Below are positions 1-5,837 of a stretch of DNA of 9,439 bases, piece by piece; the first letter of the stretch is position 1, and each line of letters opens with the position of its first letter. A program made the translations under genes and the position numbers. The notes beneath the pieces are model-generated. The model did no database searches. It worked only from the letters and a program-made list of their open reading frames with translations, and was not told where the DNA came from. Source of the DNA: an archaeon (GTDB lineage: Archaea; Thermoproteota; Nitrososphaeria; Conexivisphaerales; UBA164); contig JAJZYL010000042.1 in assembly GCA_021798095.1 (NCBI GenBank), forward strand, positions 1-9,439, given 5' to 3'.

Positions 1-19
1 TAGCGAATAAGCTTGCTGC

Positions 20-47
20 CCCCCGATATTTATCGGGGGTTGTTTTT
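20..47 (+). terminator. Hairpin terminator for a gene left of the window
   Basis: A perfect 9-bp inverted repeat (arms 20-28 and 31-39, CCCCCGATA / TATCGGGGG) with a 2-base loop is followed by a T-rich run at 40-47 (TTGTTTTT). The T-run lies only on the plus-strand side, so it would end a plus-strand transcript entering from the left. Archaea terminate mainly at T-tracts and the hairpin is not required, but the combination is a good terminator candidate. Bases 1-19 may hold the end of that upstream gene; too little is visible to say. Confidence 0.6.
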
Positions 48-131
48 GACATCCATTAGTGAGAGATGTGCTATGGAATTGGGAACACAAGAAGGAATGG
101 ACTACAAGCATAAGTATAACTTATTAAACTG

Positions 132-311
132 ATGGCGAATATTGAATGGGTATTTGATGTGTTCAAAAGTACGTTCACCACTTATAGGCCATGCATGATA
201 TGCGGTTATACCCTGAAGGGAATTTCCCTTAACTTTTCAATCTTGGTATGTGTGATATGCTGGTGGATAAGAATTGCTTTTCAAATACTACCATTAGCGC
301 CCCTAAGCTGA
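132..311 (+). CDS. Small ORF with two CxxC pairs (doubtful)
   Basis: A 59-residue ORF with an ATG at 132 and a TGA at 309-311. It contains two CxxC pairs, CMIC at residues 21-24 and CVIC at residues 40-43, a spacing compatible with a zinc ribbon, but the second pair sits in a very hydrophobic stretch (residues 34-50) that would also pass as a membrane segment. No convincing ribosome binding site or well-placed TATA box is seen. The ORF also spans a perfect 7-bp inverted repeat (AAGGGAA / TTCCCTT, 216-230), which could instead be an operator or hairpin of an untranslated region. I do not recognise a family. The paired cysteines are the only reason to list it; it may be chance. Confidence 0.25.
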   Translation: MANIEWVFDVFKSTFTTYRPCMICGYTLKGISLNFSILVCVICWWIRIAFQILPLAPLS

Positions 312-463
312 ATAAAAAACTGGGAGATCACTTAAGAAATCCCAAAACTAGCCTGATAGCCTAGAAGCAGTTATACCCATCTTCAACGTTTAAAAGACCA
401 AGCACAGTTAGACCTATCAAATTTTCGCAATCTGTTTTATATGAGATTTAATATTAGCCCTTC
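312..463. other. AT-rich intergenic stretch with no recognisable gene
   Basis: Between the doubtful small ORF and the terminator of the first transporter gene I see no ORF with coding character, no tRNA-like fold and no repeat. Short stops occur in all frames. Confidence 0.5.
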
Positions 464-488
464 AAAAAAAGGGTAAAAAAAAGTAAAA
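464..488 (-). terminator. T-tract terminator of the minus-strand MFS gene
   Basis: Read on the minus strand, the bases just after the transporter stop codon contain TTTT (488-485), an uninterrupted run of eight T (482-475) and a run of seven T (470-464). Repeated T-tracts of this kind are the usual archaeal transcription terminator. Short arms CCCTT / AAGGG flank the last run and could form a weak hairpin. Confidence 0.65.
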
Positions 489-509
489 TTTGTTGATTGA
501 TGTGTTTTA

Positions 510-1868
510 TTAAGTCGGTAATACTTCGCCCGAGGCCGCAGTTAAGCTTACTCCCTTTCCTGTTTCATTTCCCCTGTACCACCATACTATTGCACCAACC
601 AGTCCTAGCGTCCAGATCAATGCATTAAAGAGTGTGTATTGTGACAGTGAAAGACCAGCCGTATAATATATGGCTATGGTATCGATTACGCCTATTGAAA
701 GAACTCGTGGAATGGCTGTATATAAGCCGCGATGCTTTGTTGGCCAGACTTCGCCTTTGAGGGCATCTTCGCCTATGTAATTGATACCTACAAAGACGTT
801 CAATGCTACTAAAAGGAACCAGAAGAATATGACGCTTGTCCTCCACTCTGGAACTAATGCGTAGATGATGTATGTTACTACCGCGGTGCCTATTGAAGAA
901 TACAGCAGTACCTTTATTCTACTCCATGTAAATCCCATGGTACCAAGAATTGTGCCCATTGCAAATCCAACTACATTAGCCACTAGCACTATGTAGGCAT
1001 AAAGGCTTGGGAAATAGTACGGACCCAACACATAGGTCATTAGGCCAAAGCCTACAGCGTTAGCCGTTGCTATGGCGGTTGTTACGAATAACCTCAGTGC
1101 GACGGATGGCTTTCTGGTCATGCTGCTACCTATGTTGACTGTTGATGAAGCTGGCGGATCTGACTCGCTGATCGATGAAGACGCGTTCGAAGTATAATAT
1201 TTAGAGTAGACCTTCGCTGCATCCTCCTTCCTTCCTTTAAACTCCAGCCACCTAACTGATTCAGGCATCTTGATCCTACTGTATATTAACACAATCAATA
1301 TGGGCACAAATGTGAAACCAATCATTTCCCTTTGAAAAATCCTACTGCCATAATAAGAGGCTGATGCTGCTATCGCAACTATTGCTAATAATACCCCTCC
1401 GACGTTTATGAAGTTTATTTCCCAATACATTGTCTTGGTCCTGTACTTACTTGGCATCAATTCATGATTGGCCGCCATAATGGTGTTCATCTCTCCACCT
1501 GCAGCAAAAAGCAACATCGCCATGAAAGGAAGTACAAGATAATATGTGTAAGCAAAGAAAATACCTATAGCGCCTATCGCGTATAGAGTCATTGTTATGT
1601 AGAATGTGGTTTTCCTGCCAAGCCTGTCTGATATGGGCCCTGCAAAAAGTATCCCAACAGCTAACCAGATAGGTGCCCATGCCAGTATAGTGCTCTTGAG
1701 GAATGTATTTGTTATTGGATACCATCCTGTAGCGAAAGTGGCTAGCCCATAGATATAAGCCTCCAGTAACATGCCGAAACTGAATGCAATGAACGTCCAA
1801 GTATGCGCTGATGTCCACTTACTTTCTTCAACTGACTTTGAAGACATTGCCGGGATTATAGATAACAT
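510..1868 (-). CDS. MFS transporter, sugar-porter-like (substrate unknown)
   Basis: A 452-residue integral membrane protein of the major facilitator superfamily, of normal length for 12 spans. Motif A of the cytoplasmic loop 2-3 is intact (GPISDRLGRK, residues 77-86). Residues 122-143 (a GGE motif leading to a PSKYR segment) resemble the TM4-5 region of sugar and organic-acid porters, and PESVRWL (202-208) after TM6 matches the PESPRWL signature of the sugar-porter group. A Ser-rich central loop (about 224-250) separates the two six-span halves. Substrate cannot be told; sugars, organic acids or other small solutes imported with protons are likely for this group. The start is uncertain: the ATG at 1868 gives seven extra residues, while a BRE/TATA-like AAAAAG-TTAATATATA at about 1884-1869 lies some 26 bases before the ATG at 1847, which would suit a leaderless start there. 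Monocistronic, divergent from the next MFS gene. Confidence 0.9.
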   Translation of the reverse strand: MLSIIPAMSSKSVEESKWTSAHTWTFIAFSFGMLLEAYIYGLATFATGWYPITNTFLKSTILAWAPIWLAVGILFAGPISDRLGRKTTFYITMTLYAIGAIGIFFAYTYYLVLPFMAMLLFAAGGEMNTIMAANHELMPSKYRTKTMYWEINFINVGGVLLAIVAIAASASYYGSRIFQREMIGFTFVPILIVLIYSRIKMPESVRWLEFKGRKEDAAKVYSKYYTSNASSSISESDPPASSTVNIGSSMTRKPSVALRLFVTTAIATANAVGFGLMTYVLGPYYFPSLYAYIVLVANVVGFAMGTILGTMGFTWSRIKVLLYSSIGTAVVTYIIYALVPEWRTSVIFFWFLLVALNVFVGINYIGEDALKGEVWPTKHRGLYTAIPRVLSIGVIDTIAIYYTAGLSLSQYTLFNALIWTLGLVGAIVWWYRGNETGKGVSLTAASGEVLPT

Positions 1869-1971
1869 ATATATTAACTTTTTGGATACGCTTTAATAAA
1901 TATTTTATATAAACTTACTAAATACGGTTATTATATAAATAATCCTTCAATATTGATAAAATATTCTTCTG

Positions 1972-1997
1972 CGCCCCAATATTTGATGAATGGGGCG
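1972..1997. repeat. Inverted repeat at the edge of the GC-rich islet
   Basis: Arms CGCCCCA (1972-1978) and TGGGGCG (1991-1997) are perfect reverse complements around a 12-base AT-rich spacer. No T-run follows on either strand, so it is not a standard terminator. It could be an operator shared by the divergent transporters, a hairpin, or an element end. Confidence 0.45.
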
Positions 1998-2144
1998 GAT
2001 TATCGACCGGGCGAAGCCGCGCACCCCTACAGGTGGTATAAAAATCATGTTGGATTGAGATGATATTGGTATCGGGAAATTCATGGATCCGATCGGCGAT
2101 GACGGTAGGCACGAAAGGCTTAATTACGTTATAAATTAGTCATG

Positions 2145-2155
2145 TTAATATAAAA
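2145..2155 (+). promoter_or_regulatory. TATA box for the plus-strand MFS gene
   Basis: TTAATATAAAA lies about 35-44 bases before the ATG at 2189, which predicts transcription starting near 2175 and a short leader of about 14 bases. No clear Shine-Dalgarno sequence sits in that leader. Confidence 0.45.
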
Positions 2156-2188
2156 TATCTTTCCTAGGTACTTGATTCGGGCATTAAT

Positions 2189-3394
2189 ATGAGCAGTGTA
2201 TCTAGGAATCTCTTATTTCTCTTCATTTCTAGGGGCACTAGGAGCTTTGCTGCTGGATTCCTAGCTGTAATAATAGGGCTATACTTTCTTTATTCTCTTC
2301 ATATTTCCACCCTTCTTATCGGAGTACTTTTTGCCGCCGGAGCCCTTGCAACTCCGGTAATTTCTCTTATCGTAGGCAGATATGGTGACATCTATGGCAG
2401 GAAGAAGGTACTAATGATAGACATGCTCACAATGCCTGCCGCAATTATAATCATCCTCCTGACCAAGAATTACCTGTTGTTAATGGTCGCTACTTCACTG
2501 GGTGGGTTCGGAATAGCGGGAGGGTTAGTTGGTGGCGGCGTCGGAGCATCTGTTGGCCCCGTGGTAAGTGCAATGTTAGCTGAAAATACAACCATGAAGA
2601 ATAGGACCTTTCTGTTTTCAGTGAACAACCAGATTTCTACATTTGCCGGCGCCGCGGGCGCTTTAATAGTAGCATTCCTCAGTTATAGACAACTCTTCTT
2701 GCTAGGCCTTGTTTTCTCCTTTATCGCTTTTATATCCATCCTTCCGATTAAGGAAAGTTATAAACCGGAACCTCAGAAGAGCGGTTCCAGTTCTAATATA
2801 TCTGAATCCGATCGGAAGATCATAAAAATATTCGCCTATACTGGCATATTCAATGGCCTCGGTCAAGGGTTCATAACACCATTTTTGCCTATAATATTCA
2901 GTGAATTCTTTCATCTAACCAATGCTAAAATAGGGATTCTAGTTACCGTGGGTGGTTTGATCAGTGGACTAGCTTTTATGTTTACCCCATATTTTACAAA
3001 TAGGGTTGGATTCCTTAAATTTATAACAATCACAAGGATCATTTCTGCGACGCTTGTTATAGCCTTGCCCTTTTCATTTAGCGCTATTATGGCAGAACTC
3101 CTTTATATCTTATTTACCCCTTTAAGGGCAATCTCCCTTCCTGCACAGTCATCGCTCCAAATGACGTTGCTAAGCGTTAAGAGTAGGTCGACCGGCAGCG
3201 GAATCAACCAGGCGGCACGGCTCTTCCCATCAGCCTTGGCTACAATCATTGGAGGGGCCATGCTTGTTGGCCTTCCCCTCGCTACACCATTTGTGATCGC
3301 TTCTGGCTTTACCTACGCGAACGTTTATCTATATCTCAGGTTCTTCAGAGGAGTCAAGTTAGCCAATAAGCCAGAGAGAGAAATAGGAGGTTAG
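2189..3394 (+). CDS. MFS transporter, drug-exporter-like (substrate unknown)
   Basis: A 401-residue polytopic membrane protein of the major facilitator superfamily with about 12 predicted spans. Motif A is present in the loop between TM2 and TM3 (GRYGDIYGRKK, residues 63-73, with the conserved Asp67 and Arg71). A glycine-rich stretch at 105-124 lies in the TM4 region. A Ser-rich hydrophilic loop (about 189-212) divides the N- and C-terminal halves. Length and motif placement fit the DHA1-like proton-driven exporters, but the specificity motifs are not clear, so the substrate is open. It is not closely related to the neighbouring sugar-porter-like transporter, yet both central loops carry a nearly identical Ser-rich motif. 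The ATG at 2189 is supported by the upstream TATA box. No good terminator is seen after the stop. Confidence 0.88.
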   Translation: MSSVSRNLLFLFISRGTRSFAAGFLAVIIGLYFLYSLHISTLLIGVLFAAGALATPVISLIVGRYGDIYGRKKVLMIDMLTMPAAIIIILLTKNYLLLMVATSLGGFGIAGGLVGGGVGASVGPVVSAMLAENTTMKNRTFLFSVNNQISTFAGAAGALIVAFLSYRQLFLLGLVFSFIAFISILPIKESYKPEPQKSGSSSNISESDRKIIKIFAYTGIFNGLGQGFITPFLPIIFSEFFHLTNAKIGILVTVGGLISGLAFMFTPYFTNRVGFLKFITITRIISATLVIALPFSFSAIMAELLYILFTPLRAISLPAQSSLQMTLLSVKSRSTGSGINQAARLFPSALATIIGGAMLVGLPLATPFVIASGFTYANVYLYLRFFRGVKLANKPEREIGG

Positions 3395-3575
3395 CGCAAT
3401 GGCCATGAATCTTATACCAAATTTAAAAAACATTAAAGCCATTTTATAATGAACATCTAGCATTTCACTTAATGATAAAGCCTTACCAGCCTGACTGATG
3501 AGCGCCAATAACTAGCCAATGAATGGAACGGTATCGAGCTAAGGCCATATGTTAAGTATGTCATGTTATTTAGTA

Positions 3576-3589
3576 ATGGGCCCGGGCCG
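3576..3589 (-). repeat. Possible degenerate attachment-site copy (tRNA-3'-end-like)
   Basis: ATGGGCCCGGGCCG matches ATGGGCCGGGCCG at 4969-4981 apart from one extra base, in the same orientation. The 4969 copy extends into a tRNA-3'-end-like sequence; this one does not extend (TTTAGAT follows rather than GATTCG). If real, it would be the far end of an integrated element. The motif is short and partly palindromic, so chance is possible. Confidence 0.25.
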
Positions 3590-3832
3590 TTTAGATATAA
3601 ATAAATATATGAATCCGAAACTTTTTATCTGTTATCCAATACCCTTCTATATAGATATGTGCCAGTTTATATAACATAAAGCTCTCAAATTTAGCGGAAA
3701 TAGAGCCCCCGATGATCATCATTATGCAAGGAGAATCGTTGAGATGGTTTTTATCTTTCATGACACATAGAAGGGGGGCATTGGGATATTAACCCATGGA
3801 AAAGCGTGGGTACATCATTTTTCTGTCATTAA

Positions 3833-4011
3833 GACGTCAAACCTTCTAACGGTAGAGAAAGCGGCGGCAACCCTGAAGGTGCCGGAGACGGCGTGATACT
3901 CTTCACGATGACCGCGAAGGATTACAGGGGCATCTACGATATGAGTTTGCCGAGGAGGAGACCGTAGACCTGGCGAAGGTTATGGCCCGAAAAGCAAAAA
4001 TAATGAGTTGA
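3833..4011 (+). pseudogene. Decayed gene remnant, possibly a small DNA-binding protein
   Basis: Coding character is spread over three plus-strand frames with no usable start. One frame (3843-3893) reads LLTVEKAAATLKVPETA and then a TGA. This closely resembles the first helix and turn of MerR/excisionase-type helix-turn-helix domains, where a recognition helix should follow. A second frame (3833-3964) reads a smoother stretch including GVILFTMTAKDYRGIYDMSL before a TAG. A third (3907-4011) ends in EEETVDLAKVMARKAKIMS and a TGA shortly before the next gene. The second and third readings could be one protein broken by a frameshift; the first would be a different protein. I cannot decide between them. 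Either way the locus is broken, and it sits just upstream of a small zinc-ribbon gene in a region of mobile-element debris. Confidence 0.4.
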
Positions 4012-4024
4012 TCAGCAATGGGCC

Positions 4025-4321
4025 ATGGCAAAGTGCCTTTTATGTCATAAAGAACTTGGTTACGAACCCTTTACCAGGGATAAAGCGATGGGCGACATCC
4101 TCCTACCGGTATGCGATCCGTGCTTTGAAGCAGACCTAAAAAGGGCCAATGAAGCGATGGCCACTGCTGCCAGCGAGTGGATAGATGAAGTAATTGAAGC
4201 ATTAAAGGACTACTCAGAGGACCCGGAAGCGCGCGAGGCCCTGAAGGATATCAAAACTGATACAAAGAAGAAAATCGATGACGTTAAGAGAGAAATCGAA
4301 GAGCTAGCAAGCGATAAATAG
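4025..4321 (+). CDS. Small zinc-ribbon protein with charged helical tail
   Basis: 98 residues, start ATG at 4025. Four cysteines form two CxxC pairs (C4/C7 and C30/C33) that should bind one zinc ion in a zinc-ribbon fold. The remainder (about 37-98) is strongly charged, rich in Lys, Glu and Asp, and predicted to be alpha-helical, perhaps coiled coil at 60-98. No signal or membrane segment, so it should be cytoplasmic. The layout suits a small accessory, transcription-related or nucleic-acid-binding protein of an archaeal plasmid or virus, but I recognise no named family. It is the only gene between 3.4 and 5.8 kb that looks whole. The reading is open and ends cleanly at 4321. The upstream leader has no strong Shine-Dalgarno match. 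Confidence 0.7.
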   Translation: MAKCLLCHKELGYEPFTRDKAMGDILLPVCDPCFEADLKRANEAMATAASEWIDEVIEALKDYSEDPEAREALKDIKTDTKKKIDDVKREIEELASDK

Positions 4322-4720
4322 GATTATCCTCATATTGCCGTTATAGGTTGGCTGGGAAAGCGATACGGTGGCTTCGGCGCTTCGCGGGTTGGGATCTGAT
4401 CTATGATGCCATCGCGGAATGAGAACTAACGACATCTTGCCTACATCCGCCTCTCTGATGGGTCGGAAACCGCGGAGCGGATCCGCGAAGGGAACTTCCG
4501 GCGTCAGGTAACTAGAGCCATCAGGGTAGCCGATTTTATCCCCGAACGGATATACAATACTTGTCAAAATGTCAATTTTATCTATAGGACGATCAGGTCC
4601 GTGATCCTCCTCCCAGATTTCCTGTAGCGCTTCCTCTCCGTGTTTGGTTTGGCGTCCATCTATGCTCCTTGCGACTACGGCGGTCACCGTCGCCTTGAAG
4701 ACAAGGAGCTCCTCTCTCAT
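4304..4720 (-). CDS. Hypothetical ORF continuing from the recombinase fragment
   Basis: 138 residues if started at the ATG at 4720. The first 100 or so residues have a protein-like composition: a charged helical start (MREELLVFKATVTAVVARSI), an acidic patch (GEEALQEIWEED), and a central segment DKIDILTSIVYPFGDKIGYP. I recognise no family. The reading frame runs in directly from the broken recombinase upstream, separated by two in-frame stops, so this may be a fusion product of a deletion rather than a gene of its own. The last residues are antisense to the end of the zinc-ribbon gene (4304-4321 overlap) and look like read-through. The opposite strand has an 82-codon ORF (4640-4888) here, which fits worse. 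No ribosome binding site is obvious. Confidence 0.35.
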   Translation of the reverse strand: MREELLVFKATVTAVVARSIDGRQTKHGEEALQEIWEEDHGPDRPIDKIDILTSIVYPFGDKIGYPDGSSYLTPEVPFADPLRGFRPIREADVGKMSLVLIPRWHHRSDPNPRSAEATVSLSQPTYNGNMRIILFIAC

Positions 4721-4912
4721 CTTTGCGAACTCATCGCGCAGCTACATGGATGGTTTTTGGAGTATTTAGTCGGGGGTTTCCCCTGTAAGGTGACAGTAGA
4801 GGCCGAAGGTACGAAGGTGCACATCAGCGGTGATCTTGGACCCCGCCGCGACGTTATCGTACCACACCCTGACCTTCTCGTCGTTTAGGAGTTCAGCATA
4901 CTTAGTTGCCAT
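4721..4912 (-). pseudogene. N-terminal fragment of a tyrosine recombinase/integrase, broken
   Basis: From an ATG at 4912 the minus strand reads 48 residues and then hits TAA (4768-4766). The segment VRVWYDNVAAGSKITADVHL is typical of the N-terminal SAM-like core-binding domain of archaeal tyrosine recombinases, which commonly show a W-Y/F-x-N-x-x-x-G-S-x-x-T-A-[DE]-V-x-L-R pattern at this position. In the same frame, after the TAA, the reading continues through TAG (4744-4742) into LRDEFAKM, which still fits the helical part of that domain. After that the similarity is lost: the catalytic domain with the R...HxxR...Y residues is absent. The gene is therefore dead, carrying only about 70 of an expected 280-330 residues. 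It starts some 57 bases downstream of a tRNA-3'-end-like sequence, the normal position for an integrase gene at an attachment site. Confidence 0.6.
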
Positions 4913-4968
4913 GGAGCACAGATAGGTCTAGTCCTCTATTAGGTTATCGTATTCATATAATTAAATAG

Positions 4969-4987
4969 ATGGGCCGGGCCGGATTCG
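4969..4987 (-). other. tRNA-3'-end-like sequence, possible att site
   Basis: On the minus strand this reads CGAATCCGGCCCGGCCCAT. It looks like the second half of a TpsiC loop (CGAAT), the 3' strand of the T stem, the 3' strand of the acceptor stem and a discriminator A. The preceding bases do not supply TTC in the right place nor the rest of a tRNA (the acceptor 5' strand GGGCCGG is missing), so it is not a functional tRNA gene. Archaeal tyrosine recombinases usually integrate at tRNA 3' ends, and a recombinase fragment begins at 4912 on the same strand. I infer an old attachment site. Confidence 0.4.
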
Positions 4988-5088
4988 CCGAAAAATTTAG
5001 GCGCTTCTGCTACCATGCACACCACCATCCCAAGCCTAGAACGTGCTGACACGCCCCTTTTGTGTCCAGTTACATCATTCTTTTATCA

Positions 5089-5292
5089 AAGGTGCTCCGA
5101 ATACGCCCAGCGCATAGGCTCGTTAGGCTCGACTGAACTACCACACCTTCGGCAGCCTCGTGTTCAGATGGCCGCCTTTCATAGTAACTGAACCATCGGA
5201 AATATGAAGTTGTCGAGTTACCTGCTCACCCTGTCAATCATGAACACCCATCCGAAGTCTTTGCTTTGAATGGTCCAGAACTGTATAAGCAC
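5089..5292 (-). pseudogene. Decayed minus-strand gene, unknown, with a CxxC motif
   Basis: Three consecutive minus-strand frames give protein-like readings that follow one another as if broken by two frameshifts. 5292-5221 includes FWTIQSKDFGWVFMIDRV and ends in TAA (5220-5218). 5227-5141 includes QLHISDGSVTMKGGHLNTRL and ends in TAG. 5157-5089 includes CRRCGSSVEPNEPMRWA and ends in TGA-TAA. The CxxC suggests part of a zinc ribbon. No family is recognised. Bases 5230-5296 also have a competing plus-strand reading (ending ELYKHLS) that could be the lost N-terminal side of the adjacent methyltransferase, so the strand assignment of that part is unsure. Confidence 0.3.
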
Positions 5293-5296
5293 TTAA

Positions 5297-5815
5297 GCCC
5301 TCGCCCAGAGGGTCCTGAAGCCCGGCGGCTGGCTGATAGCCTACGCCGGCCAATCACATCTGGATGAAGAGATGGCCGGCCTTGGAAGGTGGCTGTCGTA
5401 CTATTGGACCGTGTCGTTGCAGCTGAGGCAGGGGCAACAGGTCTACAAACTTCGTGTTATGTGGAAGCCCATCCGTGTATTCTTCAAACCACCGAAGCCC
5501 AGGCATGGGTTCATTCGTGATACGATCATGGGCGGGGGCGAGGACAAGAGGTTTCACAGGTGGGGACAGAGCGCTTCCGAGCTGAGGCCGCTGATCGAAG
5601 CGTTATCGAAGGAAGGTGACACCGTGCTTGACCCCATGGCAGGGGGTGGGACAACGGTTCAAGCCTGCCTCGAAAGCGGGCGGAACGCGATAGCATATGA
5701 AATCAACCTGAAAACCTTCAAAACCTTGGAAAAAAGGTTCGCGCGGCCTATCCTTAGACAAAGGAAGCTTGCCTGTTGTTGTGTTGTTTCCAGTCGGTGC
5801 TCTATTTTACCTTGA
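5297..5815 (+). pseudogene. DNA methyltransferase (N4/N6, beta-class order), C-terminal fragment
   Basis: The open reading runs from just after a TAA (5294-5296); an internal ATG at 5372 gives 147 residues. The first codons read RVLKPGGWLIAYAGQ, a conserved strand-turn of N4-cytosine/N6-adenine methyltransferases, and lie before any in-frame ATG. Motif I for S-adenosylmethionine binding is intact further on (VLDPMAGGGTT, residues 85-95 from the ATG), followed by AYE (108-110), whose Glu would contact the cofactor ribose. The DPPY/(D/N)PP(Y/F) catalytic motif IV, which comes first in beta-class enzymes, is missing upstream. The protein could bind cofactor but not methylate. Related full-length proteins in archaeal viruses and plasmids often carry a ParB-like N-terminal domain. 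The last 20 residues (rich in Cys) look unlike the family and may be read-through. Ends 22 bases before the convergent regulator gene. Confidence 0.65.
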
Positions 5816-5837
5816 AAAGGTCGGGTGATATGCCGAA

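Larger units (their letters stand above)
1869..2188. promoter_or_regulatory. Divergent promoter region between two transporter genes, with a GC-rich islet
   Basis: The flanks are AT-rich and carry TATA-like boxes for both genes. TTTATATAAA at 1904-1913 and TTAATATATA at about 1869-1878 serve the minus-strand transporter; TTAATATAAAA at 2145-2155 serves the plus-strand one. In the middle (about 1971-2115) the base composition jumps to GC-rich. That islet holds a 7-bp inverted repeat, CGCCCCA (1972-1978) with TGGGGCG (1991-1997), and short open readings on both strands, none of which I recognise. It may be a scrap of an inserted element or a structured RNA. No tRNA fold was found. Confidence 0.5.
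3395..4024. other. Gene-poor stretch with decayed coding scraps
   Basis: 630 bases without an intact gene. 3395-3780 is AT-rich with TATA-like strings (for example around 3597-3612 and 3651-3681) but no ORF I believe. A GC-rich motif at 3576-3589 stands out from its surroundings. From about 3833 onward the composition becomes GC-richer and carries coding-like but broken readings. Confidence 0.5.
4913..5296. other. Stretch without an intact gene: att-like site and minus-strand coding remnant
   Basis: 384 bases. The left part holds a tRNA-3'-end-like sequence at 4969-4987. The right part (5089-5292) carries a broken minus-strand reading. No complete tRNA could be built from the bases upstream of the tRNA-like end. 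Confidence 0.5.

Noticed and set aside
1462..1818. 118-residue minus-strand ORF inside the first transporter gene
   Set aside because: It is in another frame of the same strand as the MFS gene, whose translation has clear membrane spans and motif A.
1918..2112. Minus-strand 64-residue ORF in the divergent promoter region
   Set aside because: It runs across the GC-rich islet and an AT-rich promoter with abrupt composition change, with no ribosome binding site and no recognisable domain.
3491..3530. CTGATGAG string reminiscent of a hammerhead ribozyme core or a C/D-box sRNA
   Set aside because: No GAAA partner after a stem II, no flanking helices, no RTGATGA box C preceded by a purine, and no box D (CTGA) at a suitable distance.
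4640..4888. Plus-strand 82-residue ORF
   Set aside because: It is antisense to the recombinase-like reading, which matches a known domain; its own translation resembles nothing and lacks a start signal.
4971..5050. Complete tRNA gene on the minus strand
   Set aside because: Only the 3' end resembles a tRNA. The acceptor 5' strand, D arm and anticodon arm cannot be built from the preceding bases.
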